Shown here: piece by piece, positions 45,139 to 57,797 of the stretch
Numbering within the stretch: the first letter of the stretch is position 1
Layout of the letters: each line of letters starts with the position of its first letter
From: Acanthamoeba sp. SK_2022b
Lineage: Eukaryota; Discosea; Longamoebia; Acanthamoebidae
Reading direction: 5' to 3'
Assembly: GCA_027943245.1 (NCBI GenBank)
Contig: JANDJZ010000100.1
Location: 18,563 to 82,562 of the forward strand
DNA: 64,000 bases
Notes under the pieces: model-generated
Seen by the model: only the letters and a program-made list of their open reading frames with translations
What the model was told of the DNA's origin: nothing
Databases searched by the model: none
Made by a program: the position numbers and the translations under genes

Positions 45139-47289
45139 ATGGAGCAGCCGTTCCCAGAGGATGCCTACGACGAGCTTGTGAAAACTGTGGAACACAAACT
45201 AACGCGAGCATTTGTGGGGCGCGATGAGCAAATTCGAACCCTCATTCGTCTACTGGGACAGGTAGGACGCGTTTTACATAAAGTGCTGTAGGGATTTGAT
45301 TGACACATTCAATCCGTGCCAGCGTGAAGATCGGGTGGGCTCTCTTATGGTGTACGGGCCGCCGGCCTCGGGCAAGACTGCGGTGGTGCGTGCGATCGCC
45401 TGCGGTCTTCGCTTGCCGCACGCACTCGTGGACTGCCGCGCGCAGCACGTCGCCCAGAGCCTCCTCTTCGAGGACATACTGGCGCGGCTCCAGCCTCACC
45501 TCCCTGCCATCTCCATCTCCTGCGCCTCTCCCGCCAAGTTCGTCTCGGCTCTGCGCGCCGTGTGCGCTCACCGAGCAGAGACCACCTACATCGTACACCC
45601 CCTCCTCCAATGCTCCCTTGCTCCTCTCTTCTCTTGACCTGTGCGCGTCCAGATACTGGACAAGGCGGAGAGACTACGAGACACCTCCGGGGCGCTCCTC
45701 CAGTTGCTGCTGCGTCTCGACGAAGTGGTGCGCCTTTGCCTACCCGCCGCCACTTCTCTCGCATGATCGTGCGGCCTGACGACCCGAGGCCCTTTTTTGC
45801 TGGTCTTGCAGACGGGGTGCAACGTGTGCGTCGTCCTCATCAGCAGCATCGTGTGGGACAAGTTTCTCACAAAGAACGGCCTGCGGGAGCCCATCCCCAT
45901 CCTCTTCCCCCGCTATTCCCGAAGTAAGCCCCCCCCCCCGAGAGCTCTCTCCGCTTCCCCCGAGGCAGTGGCTCGGCCTCAGTGTGGCACCTGGCCCGCC
46001 CTGACCCAGTGTCTGGCCTCCCTGTGCAGGCGAACTGATCGCGATCTGCTCTCGCGACTGTCCCGCGGACAACAGAGACCTCTTTGGTAACGTGTGAAGC
46101 GACACGTCGCGATCCCTCCTCAATCCTCCCCCGCACGCTCGAGGTAGAGAGGGGGGGCTACTACTGACAGCAGGCGACCCAACGGCAGAGGGCATCGTGA
46201 TGGTGGTGATCGACTACGTAGCCAAGGCCTGCACGGACTTGACCGAGGTGCGACGCATAGTGCTCCATTTCCTCAACAAGTTCAACGACCCGCTCCTCAC
46301 TGCCGGTATGTGGGCCCGACACACCTCCGCCTGACTCCTCCTCCCCTCCCCGCTAGCAGTAGCTGCAGCCGCCAGCGTTGTCTCGCTCACACTCCCCACT
46401 GGGGGCCTTACGCACGGTGGAACGCCAGGCCTCGGCTCGGAGAATGGGCGCGTCCTTCAGAAGCTCAAGCCCCACTTGGGCCAGGTGTGGCAGAAGCTGT
46501 TCGTGGGCCTGCCCACCGAAGACGAAGGTGCGTTTCTCCGTCATGGATCTGACCTGTCTCGGCCACGCGTGGCCTCATGTAATCCCCGTGTCGGCGCCCA
46601 CTAACGGCGACCGATCGCGCTCGGGGGCGGGGCGGGGAAGCAGATGAGAGGCTCGACTTTGAGCTGGCCGGCTATGCCAAGTACCTGGTGCTCGCCGGGT
46701 ATCTCGCGTCCTACAACGACCCGCGATTCGACGTTGACCACTTCTCCACTAAGACCGTGGGGCAGGCCAAGAAGGGCGGAGGCAGGAAGTTTGCGCAACT
46801 CAAGGTGAAACACTTATGGAGGATGCCCCGTCCACACTTGACCCCTTTCTCGCTCTTCCGCACGTTCGCTTGCTCGCTTTGTCCAGTGCCTGACACGCCT
46901 GCTTTCATGGCATCACCACGCGCGCAGGAGGACCCGAATCTGCGTTTGCTGGGGCCGCGCGACTTCTCGCTAGATCGCCTGCTCGCCATCTTCTCGACGA
47001 TCGCGGACAGGGTTGGGGACATCGACGTCGGCAATCACAACATCTACCACCAGGTGCGCAGCTTTGCAACCAATGTTGTGGATAAAAGCGGCTTGCATTC
47101 TCGGTCTCATTGTGCCTCCGCCAACCGGTTCAGGTGAGCACGCTGGTGTCGCTTGGGTTCTTCATTCGTGTGTCGACGGAGGAGAATCTCGACACGACCC
47201 GGCTCAAGTGCAACATGAGCCACGAGTTCATCAACAACCTCGCCGCCAACCTGTCCTTTGACCTCAGCAAGTTTCTTCACACCTCCTAA
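45139..47289 (+). CDS. ORC5: Origin recognition complex subunit 5
   Basis: Starts MEQPFPEDAYDELVKTVEHK, then FVGRDEQIRTLIRLLGQ joined to REDRVGSLMVYGPPASGKT, giving a Walker A motif GPPASGKT. The Walker B-like strand is TTYI joined to ILDKAERLRD. Further AAA+ elements are VCVVLISSIVWDKF and PILFPRYSR. The C-terminal winged-helix part has YAKYLVLAGYLASYNDPRFD, KFAQLK, LLGPRDFSLDRLLAIFSTIA and STLVSLGFFIRVS. This pattern (AAA+ then SYNPxxxD and PRxFxLxRLLAIF) is specific for ORC5. The protein acts in replication-origin licensing in the nucleus. About ten short introns; the stop is at 47289. Confidence 0.93.
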
Positions 47290-47519
47290 CATATGCGTGC
47301 GCTCACCCCCTCTTGGCGCAACCCGACTGCACTCACCCACACATCCTCCCCGATCTGACCATGTGCAGGTCACAAATGGGTGGCTTCAGTGGGGTTGTTG
47401 TTCGCTTTGTAAAAAAAATCAATTCGATGTTGCTCATCAGCAGCCGCGGCTGGTGGTCGCGCGTGAGTGTACACCCGACCTTCAGCGCTCACATTCTCTT
47501 GTTCTCTACTCCAGGGCGC

Positions 47520-50500
47520 TCAGGATTGCTCTCTGGAGGAAGTCGAAGCAGCCCCAAGCTGTTGTTTCATGCCGGCCTCGGCCAGCTTCTCTGCGATGGT
47601 CTTTTGCTGCACCACCATCATGTTGATCGCCTGCGCATGCGAGGAGGGCGCCCAGGTGAGGCACAACCTATGCGGGGGGGGGAGCATATCGATGGAGCTT
47701 TGGGTGGGTGGGTACCTCGTTACAGTCGTTGTACCACTCTCGTCGCTGCTTGTCCGATTCACACGCAAACGTGTACTGCTTCGTCAGCGAGATTAGCTGG
47801 AAGCTGTTGGGCACTGCTCTCGCGCACGACACGCACCGTCAGCAGAGGTGGAGACAGAAACGAATTTGCTGATAGTCGTTGTAAGGAAGATATGTACCGG
47901 TGTACACGGTCTCGGGACACATTCTGACCACCGTTCGTGGGGTGATCTGTACCGAGCCCACCAGCTTGTACGTCTGTCGTCCTTTCCCTGCAACACCACG
48001 TGAGTTGTTGTTGGATGACCCAGAGGCAAACGTGCATCTAAGCGGCGCCTACCTTTTTGCTTCTTCGTCATGACGAGGAGGTCGTTGAATAGGAAATAAT
48101 AGCCCGCTGTCTTCTCGTTCGTCCCTCGAATGGCAGTCAGCGAGCCCTCCCGAATGTACCGTCGCGAAGGTTGCACCAGATTCTGTGCCACCATGTAACA
48201 TTGTTTTTAATATATATATATATATATTTCAAGAGTTTCTATAAAGTGTGGAAAGCAAGGTACCTCCATCTCGGTGGACTTGCCCACGACGCTGTCCTGT
48301 ACGCGTAGAACGGCCTGGATGTTCTCCGCCCTCTTTCGTTTCTCGTCGATGAACTTTACCACGTTCTTCACCTTCTCCAGAGCCAGCTTTGTGTTCTCGT
48401 AGTCCGGGTGGTGTTCGGGCGTATAGAACAGCAGCGCCTGCGCCACATGAACACGAGCACGCGCACGCACGCACCATGTTAAAGAAGCTTCCAACTCCTC
48501 CTGAGCCAGTTTTTAACCGACAGACCTGGAAGATAGCGACGTAGTAGGGGATGCGCTGGACCGGCATGTTGAGATACGTGAGTAAGTCCATCTCCCCGCA
48601 TCGTGGGTTCGTTTGGCACTCCTGCATCACGCCACCAACCCTTAAATTAGAGGGGAGCGGGTGTCGGAATTCAATCGACAGCATGGGCGTTCCATGCCGG
48701 CGCAGTAAGGAGGCGCACCAGGAGGAAGGACTTAAACGGTCCCTTTTGCTTGCAGGAGTTGTATGTAGTGAGCGCCTTGGGGAAGTTGTAGACGTATTCG
48801 GTGTACACCTTCAAGAAGTCGGTCTTGGTTTGACGATCGGACACAACAACGAAAAACACAGAGACGAAGAGGCGACCGTCAGTATCTCGGGTTGTCTCAA
48901 GAAGCTCCGGCGCGCGGGGGAGCCCAGTACCAGCTTGAGGAAGATCTCGCCGAGGCACTGGTTGTGCGACCAGGTCGCGAGCTTCTTCTCCACCCTGTCC
49001 AACAGGATCCTGGTGTAGTTCATGATGACCTGCGGAGTGTGCACGCCGGTTTTCGTGTGAGCCAATGGCTCTCGCTGGCTAATAGAAAGGTTTGGGGGGA
49101 GCAAGGACATGTGGTGGAGGCTTACCTCGACTTCGGAGAAGATGGCCTTGACTTGCCACTGGGTGAGCGCGGAGCCCGGCTTGCGCAGAGGCGTCAAAAA
49201 CACCTGTGCACACCCCATCAGCCCAGGCGGTATTGAGCGCACTGAGACGAGAAATGCAGAGTGGAACAACGAACTTACCTCAATGATCACTTGGAGGGAG
49301 TCGAGGTATGTCGTCTCAGATCGGAGCAGCTCCTTCGCCGTCTCTGTACGTTGCGACAGCATGTACACTAAAGCCGAGAGAGAGAGAAAGGGCGATCAGA
49401 ACGGGTTGATGCGCAAGGGGGGTCAGTGGCGACGTAGGCGCATACCTTGATCCCTAAACCGCTTTCGGGCGATCCAGCCTCGTAACTGTGACTGCATACG
49501 CACCACCAGATGTTCCTGTCCCTCGAAGCGCTTCAACAGTTCTGTTGCATAAGAGCCACATAAAGGCAACGCTTGAGTAGGCTGAGCCAGGCGGCGCAGC
49601 AGAGTGCACGAGACTCACTCATATTTGATACTCTTCGTCGGGCCAGCCACACGCGAACTTGTCGCTGCACCAGCAGTACGGCGCACTCGCTCCACTCGTC
49701 CTCCTGGTAGCGTAGAGACGGAGGAAAGATTGTCAAGCAAATGGCTGGCAGATCGATAAAGGCTCAATGTGGTCACGGGGCGACACTCCATGCGACGTCG
49801 TACCGAGAACGGCTCGCACTCAAACGGCTCGCTGCGCGCCCTCTTGTTGTCCTCTCGCCACTGATTGTCAGCCTCTCGGTCCTGTCCCAGCTTAGTGTCG
49901 ACATGGTCCAAGTGCTCCAGGAACTGCCAGCGCGCATATGGTATGTGTGGTGCGTGCGTGCGTATGTTAGTTGTCTCAAGAGCGAGAGGACAACAAGAGG
50001 GCGCGTACAATTTTAGCGATGTAGATCTCCTCGGTGAGGTACTTGAAGAGCTCATAGGGGATGGTCGGCGCTGCCATCTGCAGGCCAAACACCTTCTGAA
50101 CAGGGCCATCGACGGTCGCCGCCGGTGGTGACGTGACCACTCCCTTGGCAGCCGCCACCACTGGCTGCTGCTCATTCGACGGGGATCGAGACGTCGCTGC
50201 TTCGGTGCTCTCTGACTGCTGTGCTGGCGGCCTGCCGGGAGCGGTCAGGGCTGGCGCCTCCTCCCCGTGCTGTAGCTTGACGCTGGCTTGGCTCTTCTCC
50301 TCGTCCGGCATCTGCATCACGGCCGGTATTGTCTCCACGGCCGGTATTGTCTCCACGGCCGGCGTCGTGGCGACTGCCACTTCGCGGTTCTTCGTGGTCC
50401 CGTCGCGCAGGGCCTCGTTCTCACGGAGCAGCGACTCTACCTTTTCCATCCACTCGTGCTCCCGCGTGCGGAAGTCGGCCAGCTTCTTGCGCTTCTTGGC

Positions 50501-52096
50501 GAGCTTGATCCGGAGTGACGAGCACTCGTCTATCTGGAATTTGAGCTTCTGCTTGAGCTGCTCGACCTCGTCCAGGCCCTCGGCGATCTCCAGCTCCATC
50601 GTCATCCTCTCGTCGTTGGTCATCTTGGGCAATCCAGTGGCGTTGGTCTCCGCTTCATGAAGATTGTCTTCGCCGAGCTGCGTGGTATGCGTGCAACTAC
50701 GTAAGCATGTAACGAACGACGGTGAACACAGCGACAGGAGGCGTACAAGCTGCACTTTGTCGATCTCGTGCGTTCTCTCTTTCTCTTGACGCTCACTCTC
50801 AGCTAATCGCTGCGCGTCGGCCTTTCGCGACTAGTGAGGTCAGCGCAATGAATTGAAAAACAACATATGTGCACACATACCCTCTCGATGGTCATGTAGA
50901 CGTGGAAGAATTCGGAGATGTAGGTCATGACAGACAGCTCGTCCGGCTTGCTCTCCACCAGATCTCGAGGATCGAGCAACTGTGGAATGCCAAAGTGTTC
51001 TTCGGCTAGATTAAACGCAAGTGATAAATTTTGTACAGCGTGATCCTGTGAAAAACACCACAAACGCGTTATCGCGATGCGAGTTCAGTCGCATTGATAT
51101 GACTGGCCAGGGGCAGGTCGATTAGGTGTACCCTGTTAAGCGATTGCAGGTCAATGAGGTGTGGATGGATTCGATGAATGAGCGCACAAAAGGCGATGCC
51201 GTTGGCGAATGAGGCGTCAAAGTTTTCCACGTTCACCGTCGGATATCCGTCCAGCTTCCGCTGGCACCACGACAGCAGCGTGCTCTTGAACGCGTTGTGA
51301 ACTGAGAGCACAGGATCGATTAGTCGATTGAGTAAGAATTGAAACCAAGTGCGATGTGTGATGCATGCGCGTGTGGGCTTTACCTCGCACAGAAGCGGAG
51401 GCAGGGGGAGAGGCGCCGGACGTGTTTTCTTCGGAGTTGTCGTCCAGCATGCCCTCCTCGCCCTCCCCGAGGCCGTCCATCTTCAATCGGAATGTCTGAA
51501 TCAACCGCCACACCATACCCAGGATGATTTTCGTATTGCCATCCACAATGTCTGCATGTGCACCCACGCGCGCATTAGAACGAATGGCACTCGTGTGGGT
51601 TGTGAGACACAAGGTGGCGTGAACCTTCGGCACTCGTGCCGTAGAGCTTGAGCTTGAGCTTTTGGTCGATGAACTTGAGGGCGATGACGACGTTTTCGAT
51701 TCTGAGGAAACGCGAGTTGGGTTTTAGCGCGTAGCGCCCCACAGACTTGCCGGAGAGGATCTCCAGCAGGTTGATGAGCGCCACCCCGTTGGAGAAATCC
51801 GTGGAGAGATCGGTGATCGCCATGGAGCGAGCGCCCAGCGTGTGATTTACCCAAGCTTGAAACGTCTGCACGATTGGGGCAAGACAATCTTTGAGTAAAT
51901 TTGATTTCTCTTCAGATCTTCGAGTGATCGAGATAGGCCAATTCACGATCTCTAAAATATTGAAAAAAAAAGAGAGGGGGCTAACCTTCTTCTGTACATG
52001 AACCCAATTCTTTTGCATCTCTTGCAGCTTTTCATGCTGCTGCTCTTCCGCAGGCCCCATGGCGGGGAGGATGACCTCTGGTCGTTTTTGATCCAT
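47520..52096 (-). CDS. RhoGEF with two CH domains, coiled coil, IQ motifs and DH-PH
   Basis: Starts MDQKRPEVILPAMGPAEEQQ (ATG 52096; the upstream ORF codon is GTG). CH1: TFQAWVNHTLGA, DFSNGVALINLLEILSGK, IENVVIALKFI, KIILGMVWRLIQTF. CH2: LLSWCQRKLDGYPTVNVENF, FANGIAFCALIHRI, NLSLAFNLAEEHFGIPQLLD, ISEFFHVYM. Then a coiled coil (EVEQLKQKLKFQIDECSSLR) and a linker with tandem VETIPA repeats. IQ motifs are LLVQRQVRVWLARRR and MQSQLRGWIARKRFRD. The DH domain has KELLRSETTYLDSLQVI, FLKVYTEYVYNFPKALTTY and LLTYLNMPVQRIPYYVAIF. The PH domain has REGSLTAI, YYFLFNDLLVM and YTFACESDKQRREWYNDC. It should bind actin, be calmodulin-sensitive and activate a Rho/Rac GTPase. A comparable actin-linked GEF in Dictyostelium is Trix (three CH domains). 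About 18 introns. Confidence 0.9.
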
Positions 52097-52408
52097 GGGT
52101 CCTGAATGCACGCTAATTGTTTAGAACCAAGGAGATCCTCATCCAGCCCAAGTTGAAAAAGCGAAATAAACAAAAAGGCTCTTTTGTTCGCTACATGTTG
52201 TTTTTGAATCGCCAGTTTTGGGTTGTGTGGAATATTGTTTTTTCAAAGGGCGTCCACCACTCCAGAATCAGAGCTAAAATATGGCTTGTCCACTCGAGTA
52301 TCAATTCGGCAAATTTCCGGATATTATCAAAGCTCGAATGAGCCACCGCTTTTTCCCCTCTCGTTTTCGGGTGAGGATAAGTACCCCAGATCGAACAAGG
52401 CGTGGAAG
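52097..52408. promoter_or_regulatory. Divergent intergenic region, RhoGEF / PhoPQ-related gene
   Basis: The 312 bp between opposing start codons are AT-richer than the genes and presumably contain both promoters. No conserved element is recognised. Confidence 0.5.
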
Positions 52409-54626
52409 ATGAAGGTCTGTGTCGCCGCAGTTGTGGTTCTCCTGGCCGCCCTGGTTTCGCCTATCGTTTTTGCTACTCCGCTCGATGACTACATCCAGGC
52501 TCCGGACCCAACGTTCTCGTGGAAGGTGAACAACACCTTCAGGTCGACTGTGCTTGGCTACACCGCTTACAATATTGAGCTGGTCTCACAGACCTGGATG
52601 ACCTCCAACGAGACCAACCAGCCCGTGCGTCGCTTTCAATCATTTTAGCTCCTTTTCTTTCTGTCGCCGAGAAATTCAATTTTTTACATATTAGCATTTA
52701 TTAACATGCAATTTCAATGCCTCTTGCCGCAGGTGTGGAAGCACTGGCTGCAGGTTTGCGTGCCCGATGAGCCGGACACGCGCTACTCGCAGAACGCCTT
52801 CCTCTATATCGACGGTGGACACACCAACGACCCCGTGCCCAAGTCCTTCAACCTGGTGCCCGAGTTCGTGTGCTTCCAGTCGCGCACTGTGGGCGTCGCC
52901 CTGCTGCAGATTCCCAACCAGCCCATCGTCTACTTCAAGGATGGCAAGGGCAGGAGCGAGGACGCCATGATCGGTACTGCACGCCATTTGTGCTACATGC
53001 TTTAGAGAAGTGGAATGCTGACATTTGATTCCACCATGCAGCCTACGCTTGGAGACACTTCCTTAACAACACCAACCTCCTGCCTGAGGTGGCCATCTGG
53101 TTGCCTCGTCTACCCATGACCAAGGCTGTGGTCAAGGCCATGGATGCCGTGCAGGCCTTCATTGCCACCCTCAAGAACCCGAGCATCCCTGCCGTCAACC
53201 AGTTTGTCGTCGCAGGCGCTTCGAAGCGCGGCTGGTACGGGGCCTCCCTCAACCATGGCCATCGAGGTCATTCCACCACACGCACTTACACAAGCGCGCA
53301 CGTACGACTAGGACCACCTGGACCGCGGCCGCTGTCGACAAGCGCATCGTGGGTATAGTCCCGATGGTGATGCCCATCCTGAACATCGTGCCCAACATGA
53401 ACCACCACTACCAGGCCTACGGTGCGCTACCAGCTGTACTTCTTGAGATCCGAACGGCACGCGGCGTGCTCAGTACTGTGTGCACGCGTCATACAGGTGG
53501 CTGGAGCTTTGCGTTGAGCGACTACCTCAAGGAGGGATGCATGGCCTACCTCAACAAGCCGGAGTTCTTGGACCTGGCCGCCATCGTCGATCCGTACACC
53601 TACAGGTGCAGCTAAATACTCTCGCAGAAGGAGACACTTGGGGTGGAGTGGCGCGGTCAGCTGATACCTTCTCTTGACTCGCCACAGGGACCGTCTGACG
53701 ATGCCCAAGCTGATTCTCACCGCCTCGGGCGATGAGTTCTTCCTTCCCGACTCTCCCCAGTTCTTCATCAACGAGCTCCCCGGCGAGACTCACCTTAACG
53801 TACCGGGCCCCTTGTCACCGACCGTGGAATTAATGGCTTCCGAAGACGTGCACGGGGCTGGTCGGCCGACTAACTTGCTTCTCCACATCAGCTGATTCCC
53901 GATGCCGAGCACGCCCTCGTCACGGCCTACGTCGATGTCACCTTCACCCTGAGCGGATTCTACCAGATGGTCATTTCCAAGACCCCTCGTCCCTCCTACA
54001 CGTATGAAATCATCAAGTCCAACACCACGGCCAGCATCAAGGTCCAAGTCGACACCGCCACTCCGTACGTCGTCCTTCACCCCCCTTCCCGGTTCACCAG
54101 ATTGGCTGCCGCATCCGCAGCGGATGGGTTGACTGTCCTTCACCTGAATGTGCAGGCCCACGTCTGTCACGCTGTGGTATGCCAACACCCTGTCGGCGAC
54201 CATGAGGGACTTCCGCCTGGTCAAGTGCACCAAGCTGCCCGACTGTACGCCAACACTCAGCCACACGTCATTCTCGTCGCCGCTTCGCTTCCAGCACTTC
54301 TAATCGCAGGTGTGGACCGGCAGGCTTGAACCCGGTGATCTGGTATTCGGAGGAACTGCAGGAGGCCGTGCCCGGGTCTGGCAAGTACCTAGCCACCAAG
54401 AGCGCCCCGATCTACGGCTGGACCGGCTTCCTAGTGGAACTCATCTGGGAATATCAGTACGTCGTCTCCGCTCACGTATTAGGAAATCCTCGGCGACTTA
54501 CCCTTTCGCGCATCGTGCAGTGACTACCCTCGCATGGGCCAACTCAGAAAATTCATCACTACGACCGAGGTCAACATCGTGCCCGACACCATGCCCTTCG
54601 CGCCCTGCGGTGACCACTGCCAATGA
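52409..54626 (+). CDS. PhoPQ-activated pathogenicity-related (PqaA/AprA-type) secreted protein
   Basis: Signal peptide MKVCVAAVVVLLAALVSPIV, then ATPLDDYIQAPDPTFSWKVN. Core blocks are YNIELVSQTWMTSNE, VWKHWLQVCVPDE, AFLYIDGGHTND, TVGVALLQIPNQPIVYFKD, EDAMIAYAWRHFLNN, AVVKAMDAVQAFIA, FVVAGASKRGW spliced to TTWTAAAVDKRIVGIVP, DPYTYRDRLTMPKLILTASG and DEFFLPDSPQFFINELPG. The GASKRG elbow carries the presumed nucleophile Ser; TASGDEFF and IPDAEHAL supply Asp and His of an alpha/beta-hydrolase triad. This is the PhoPQ_related family, to which Dictyostelium AprA, a secreted proliferation repressor, belongs. Substrate unknown. About eight introns; ends FAPCGDHCQ. A secreted signalling or hydrolase role is inferred. 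Confidence 0.9.
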
Positions 54627-54960
54627 GATGAGCGTCCGCAGTAAGGCTGCTCCCTGGGGGTTGTTTATGACAACAGTGGAACTTGTTTGTTGAGCGACCT
54701 AGGCCCACATTTCACAAAGAGACAACCAGCGGATGTTCTCTGCCAAGCCCTCTTTCCTTCTCCCTCCTTGTTGACCACAATCAATCTGTTAATTCGTATC
54801 AAGGCCTCAGATTTCATGGAAAACTCCAACACGTGCTTTGCGCCGTGGGCTGTTTTCTGCTGCCCGGCCAGGCGAACAAGGCGCTGGATTCACTGGGGGC
54901 CGGTAATTTGTGGCGATTATATTGCTGGAGGTGGAGGCAAACTCTTCTGTTTAAAGAAAG
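54627..54960. other. Intergenic region upstream of the homeobox gene
   Basis: Two overlapping open frames run through it but have no family features; it is probably promoter and 5' UTR. Confidence 0.5.
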
Positions 54961-56757
54961 ATGGCCGCAAATCGCGGGATGGAGCCTCTACAAGCGCGTC
55001 AGATTCCATCTTTCATGGGACTTCTTGCCCGCCTGCAAGACACGCAAGCCACCACTGCTTCGGCCGACGCGCCACAGGACACCACCACAGCATCGAGATG
55101 CGCCCTCAACTCAAAGCATGATCTTTACGACCAGCAGCACCTTTGGGACCGCCTTCCGCACCACCAGCCCCCGCCCCGTGAAGGCGACCTGAACTCGCCC
55201 AACGGTCTCCACGCCATTGAGGACAGCACATACGACTCCGAAGCGGCCCTGGCTGGCGGTGGACGGCTGGCCATATCTTTCCTTCTCAACCCCACGACCG
55301 GCGTAGGTCACAAGCGAAAGGCCGACGCCACCGCGCAAGACGGCCTTTTTGCAAGCACGGCCTCCCTCTCCACGGCTTCCCCGTCGCACAGTAGTGCAGA
55401 CCCACACGTCGAGCGACACCAGCCCCGACGTCGCTTGGAGCACGACGAGCCGCCGTTCGATGATCATGATGAACGCTATCAGCAGCCTCAACACCCACCT
55501 CACCAGCCCCAGCACCAACACCACCACCAGTATCAGCACCTTGGCGAGCTGGAAACGCACAGGCCACTCCCTTCGTATGCGCGGCCGAGTTCGCCGCTCA
55601 GTCCCGTCCATTCCTTGCCTTACTACCACTCGGGTCTCGACGCCTTCGCCTCGCCGCGCAACGTGCTGCCGTCGCTCTCCTCCCTCGTATCTTCCTCGCC
55701 TGTCTTGTCGCCCACGTCCTCCTCCACTGCCTCATCGCCACCGGCCACCGATCTGTACCATCTACGCAGGACCTCACCGGCACCGTCACCGGTGTCCGCG
55801 GCGCGCACGCTCCCCTCCTTCCATTCGTTCCAAACGGCGCCGTCGCCGGCTTCGCCGTCTTCGTCTTCGCCGTCGTTCGGGCTCTCCCTCACCGCGGCGG
55901 AGCCGTTCTTCTTCAACTCCTTCAATTGCCTGCCGTTGGCCACGTCGGCCAAGAATGACATCGACAGGGGCGCCAAGACCGAGACCCCGCCGCAGGGGCA
56001 GCCAAATTCCATCGAGGCCAGCGGGCGCGTGTTCTACTACATGCCCTACGAGCACCCGCGATCGGAGCCGAACTCGCCCAAGCTCTTTGTCGGCGACGAC
56101 GATGGGTCACCCGTGGGAGAGGAGGTCGAGGAGCTCTACGACACCGCGCCGCGACAGCCCACGCTCTCCGCCAACCAGCTGCAGCTTCGGCTGCAGACGC
56201 AGGCGCTGCAGACACAGCTCCTTCTGCGACAGAAGCAGCGTACGCAGAACATCCAGCAGCTGAAGCGCCTGCACGCCCAGCAGCGTCGACAAAGGGCCGA
56301 AGTCCATTCGGCGTCGGCGTCATTTGCGTCGTCGCCTTCGCGGCCGGGCGAGGGCGGGAGGCGAAGGAGACGCCTTCTCGATGGTGACGATGACAGTGAC
56401 GGCGATAACGGCGTGGACGAGAGCGAAGAGAGCGGGGAGATGCGTAGCACGTTGGGTCAGCGCCAAGACGAGGAATTGATGGCGCGCAACATCAAGGACA
56501 AGTTGCTCAAGATCCAGGTCCTCGACTCGTATAACCTAAGCACCGACGAGGCCGCTAAGGGCAAGGAGAAGCGAAAGCGGGCGACGCCGGGGCAGCTCAA
56601 GCTACTGGAGGACGTGTTCGCGCTCAATCCCTTCCCCGAGGGCGAGACTAAGAAGCTGCTGGCCCAGAAGCTCGGCATGAGCGTGCGCAGCGTCACCATC
56701 TGGTTCCAGAACAAGCGGGCCAGGCTCAAGAAGTTGAGCGAGAAGAACGCCGTGTAA
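54961..56757 (+). CDS. Homeobox transcription factor
   Basis: A single uninterrupted frame of 598 codons from ATG 54961. Most of the protein is low-complexity: His/Gln-rich (QHPPHQPQHQHHHQYQHLGE), then Ser/Pro-rich, then a Gln/Leu/Arg-rich helix (QLQLRLQTQALQTQLLLRQK). The DNA-binding homeodomain is at the extreme C-terminus (about residues 535-595): KRKRATPGQLKLLEDVFALN, PFPEGETKKLLAQKLGMS and the recognition helix VRSVTIWFQNKRARLKK. It has the invariant W-F-x-N-x-R and Gln at position 50. The target genes are unknown. The absence of introns is unusual for this window. Confidence 0.93.
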   Translation: MAANRGMEPLQARQIPSFMGLLARLQDTQATTASADAPQDTTTASRCALNSKHDLYDQQHLWDRLPHHQPPPREGDLNSPNGLHAIEDSTYDSEAALAGGGRLAISFLLNPTTGVGHKRKADATAQDGLFASTASLSTASPSHSSADPHVERHQPRRRLEHDEPPFDDHDERYQQPQHPPHQPQHQHHHQYQHLGELETHRPLPSYARPSSPLSPVHSLPYYHSGLDAFASPRNVLPSLSSLVSSSPVLSPTSSSTASSPPATDLYHLRRTSPAPSPVSAARTLPSFHSFQTAPSPASPSSSSPSFGLSLTAAEPFFFNSFNCLPLATSAKNDIDRGAKTETPPQGQPNSIEASGRVFYYMPYEHPRSEPNSPKLFVGDDDGSPVGEEVEELYDTAPRQPTLSANQLQLRLQTQALQTQLLLRQKQRTQNIQQLKRLHAQQRRQRAEVHSASASFASSPSRPGEGGRRRRRLLDGDDDSDGDNGVDESEESGEMRSTLGQRQDEELMARNIKDKLLKIQVLDSYNLSTDEAAKGKEKRKRATPGQLKLLEDVFALNPFPEGETKKLLAQKLGMSVRSVTIWFQNKRARLKKLSEKNAV

Positions 56758-56923
56758 CATATGCCTTCTCACATACAGCCTTGGGTTTGCCTGTTGTATC
56801 GCCTTCTGTCCCTTCTCTGTCCATCTGCGGAAAGCACCAACAACAGGAAAATGATTTAAAATACTCAAGAAGAAGCAACTTGCAACCGCTTGCTCAATTC
56901 AAGGATTGTTATTTTTTCCAGAG

Positions 56924-57753
56924 ATGCAGGCGGAGGAGTGGACCGCTGGGCACGGACTGCCGGCAGCCAAGGTGAAGGGCTGGCCACAACATCTCAGCTC
57001 TGCGGCAGTGGACGAGCTGTGCAGGCACTACGGTGCCGTTCGCACTCGCCCCCTCTCCGGCCCCATGGTGCGTCTACCTTTTCCTCTCTCACAAATCCTC
57101 CTTTGGGTTGTGTGCTCATGTGCTGGGCTGAGACAGAAAGGGACTACTGTGGTGGAGTTCCCTTCCGAGGATGCCGCCAAGCGTGGAGTGGCGGCGCTCA
57201 ACGGCCTGCGCTTGTGGGAACGGGAGCTAACTGCCAGTCTGCTGCCTGCGACCGCCACTGCCGCGCCGCCTACCACATCCACATCTTCCACTTCCTCGCC
57301 CTCTCCTTCTCTACTTTCCACTCCACCGCAGCCCTCCCTACCCTACCTTCAACATCCGCCTGCGCCATCTCTCCATGTCCTTAACACCACAACGCCATCG
57401 CCCATGCCATACTTTCAAACACTGCCCGGCCACCTGCCTGGCGTTGTCCCGGCCTCATCAGCTTTGGGCAAGCGACCGATGCTCTCCCCCGCCTCAGATG
57501 AGACGAGCAACCCAACTCCGTGCGTGACTGCCCGCTTGGTGGCGGCGGTGACGTGCATCGAAACTGACCGCGAGTGTCTGTGCATGTGTGCAGAGCCAAC
57601 CCGGAAGGGGAGCCCGAGTACATCTATCCGCCACTCGATGTCGACATCGTAGCCAACATCGTCAGGGCGCTCTCGGAAGTGCCCCAGTATATTCCCTCCC
57701 ACATTCATCGCCAGATGCGGCGTTCTTAGCTGAGCCGCCGCTGTGTGCCTCTC

Positions 57754-57797
<44 letters not shown>

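Noticed and set aside
55349..56263. 304-codon Arg-rich frame overlapping the homeobox gene
   Set aside because: It is an out-of-frame shadow of a GC-rich coding region; the homeodomain frame is the real one.
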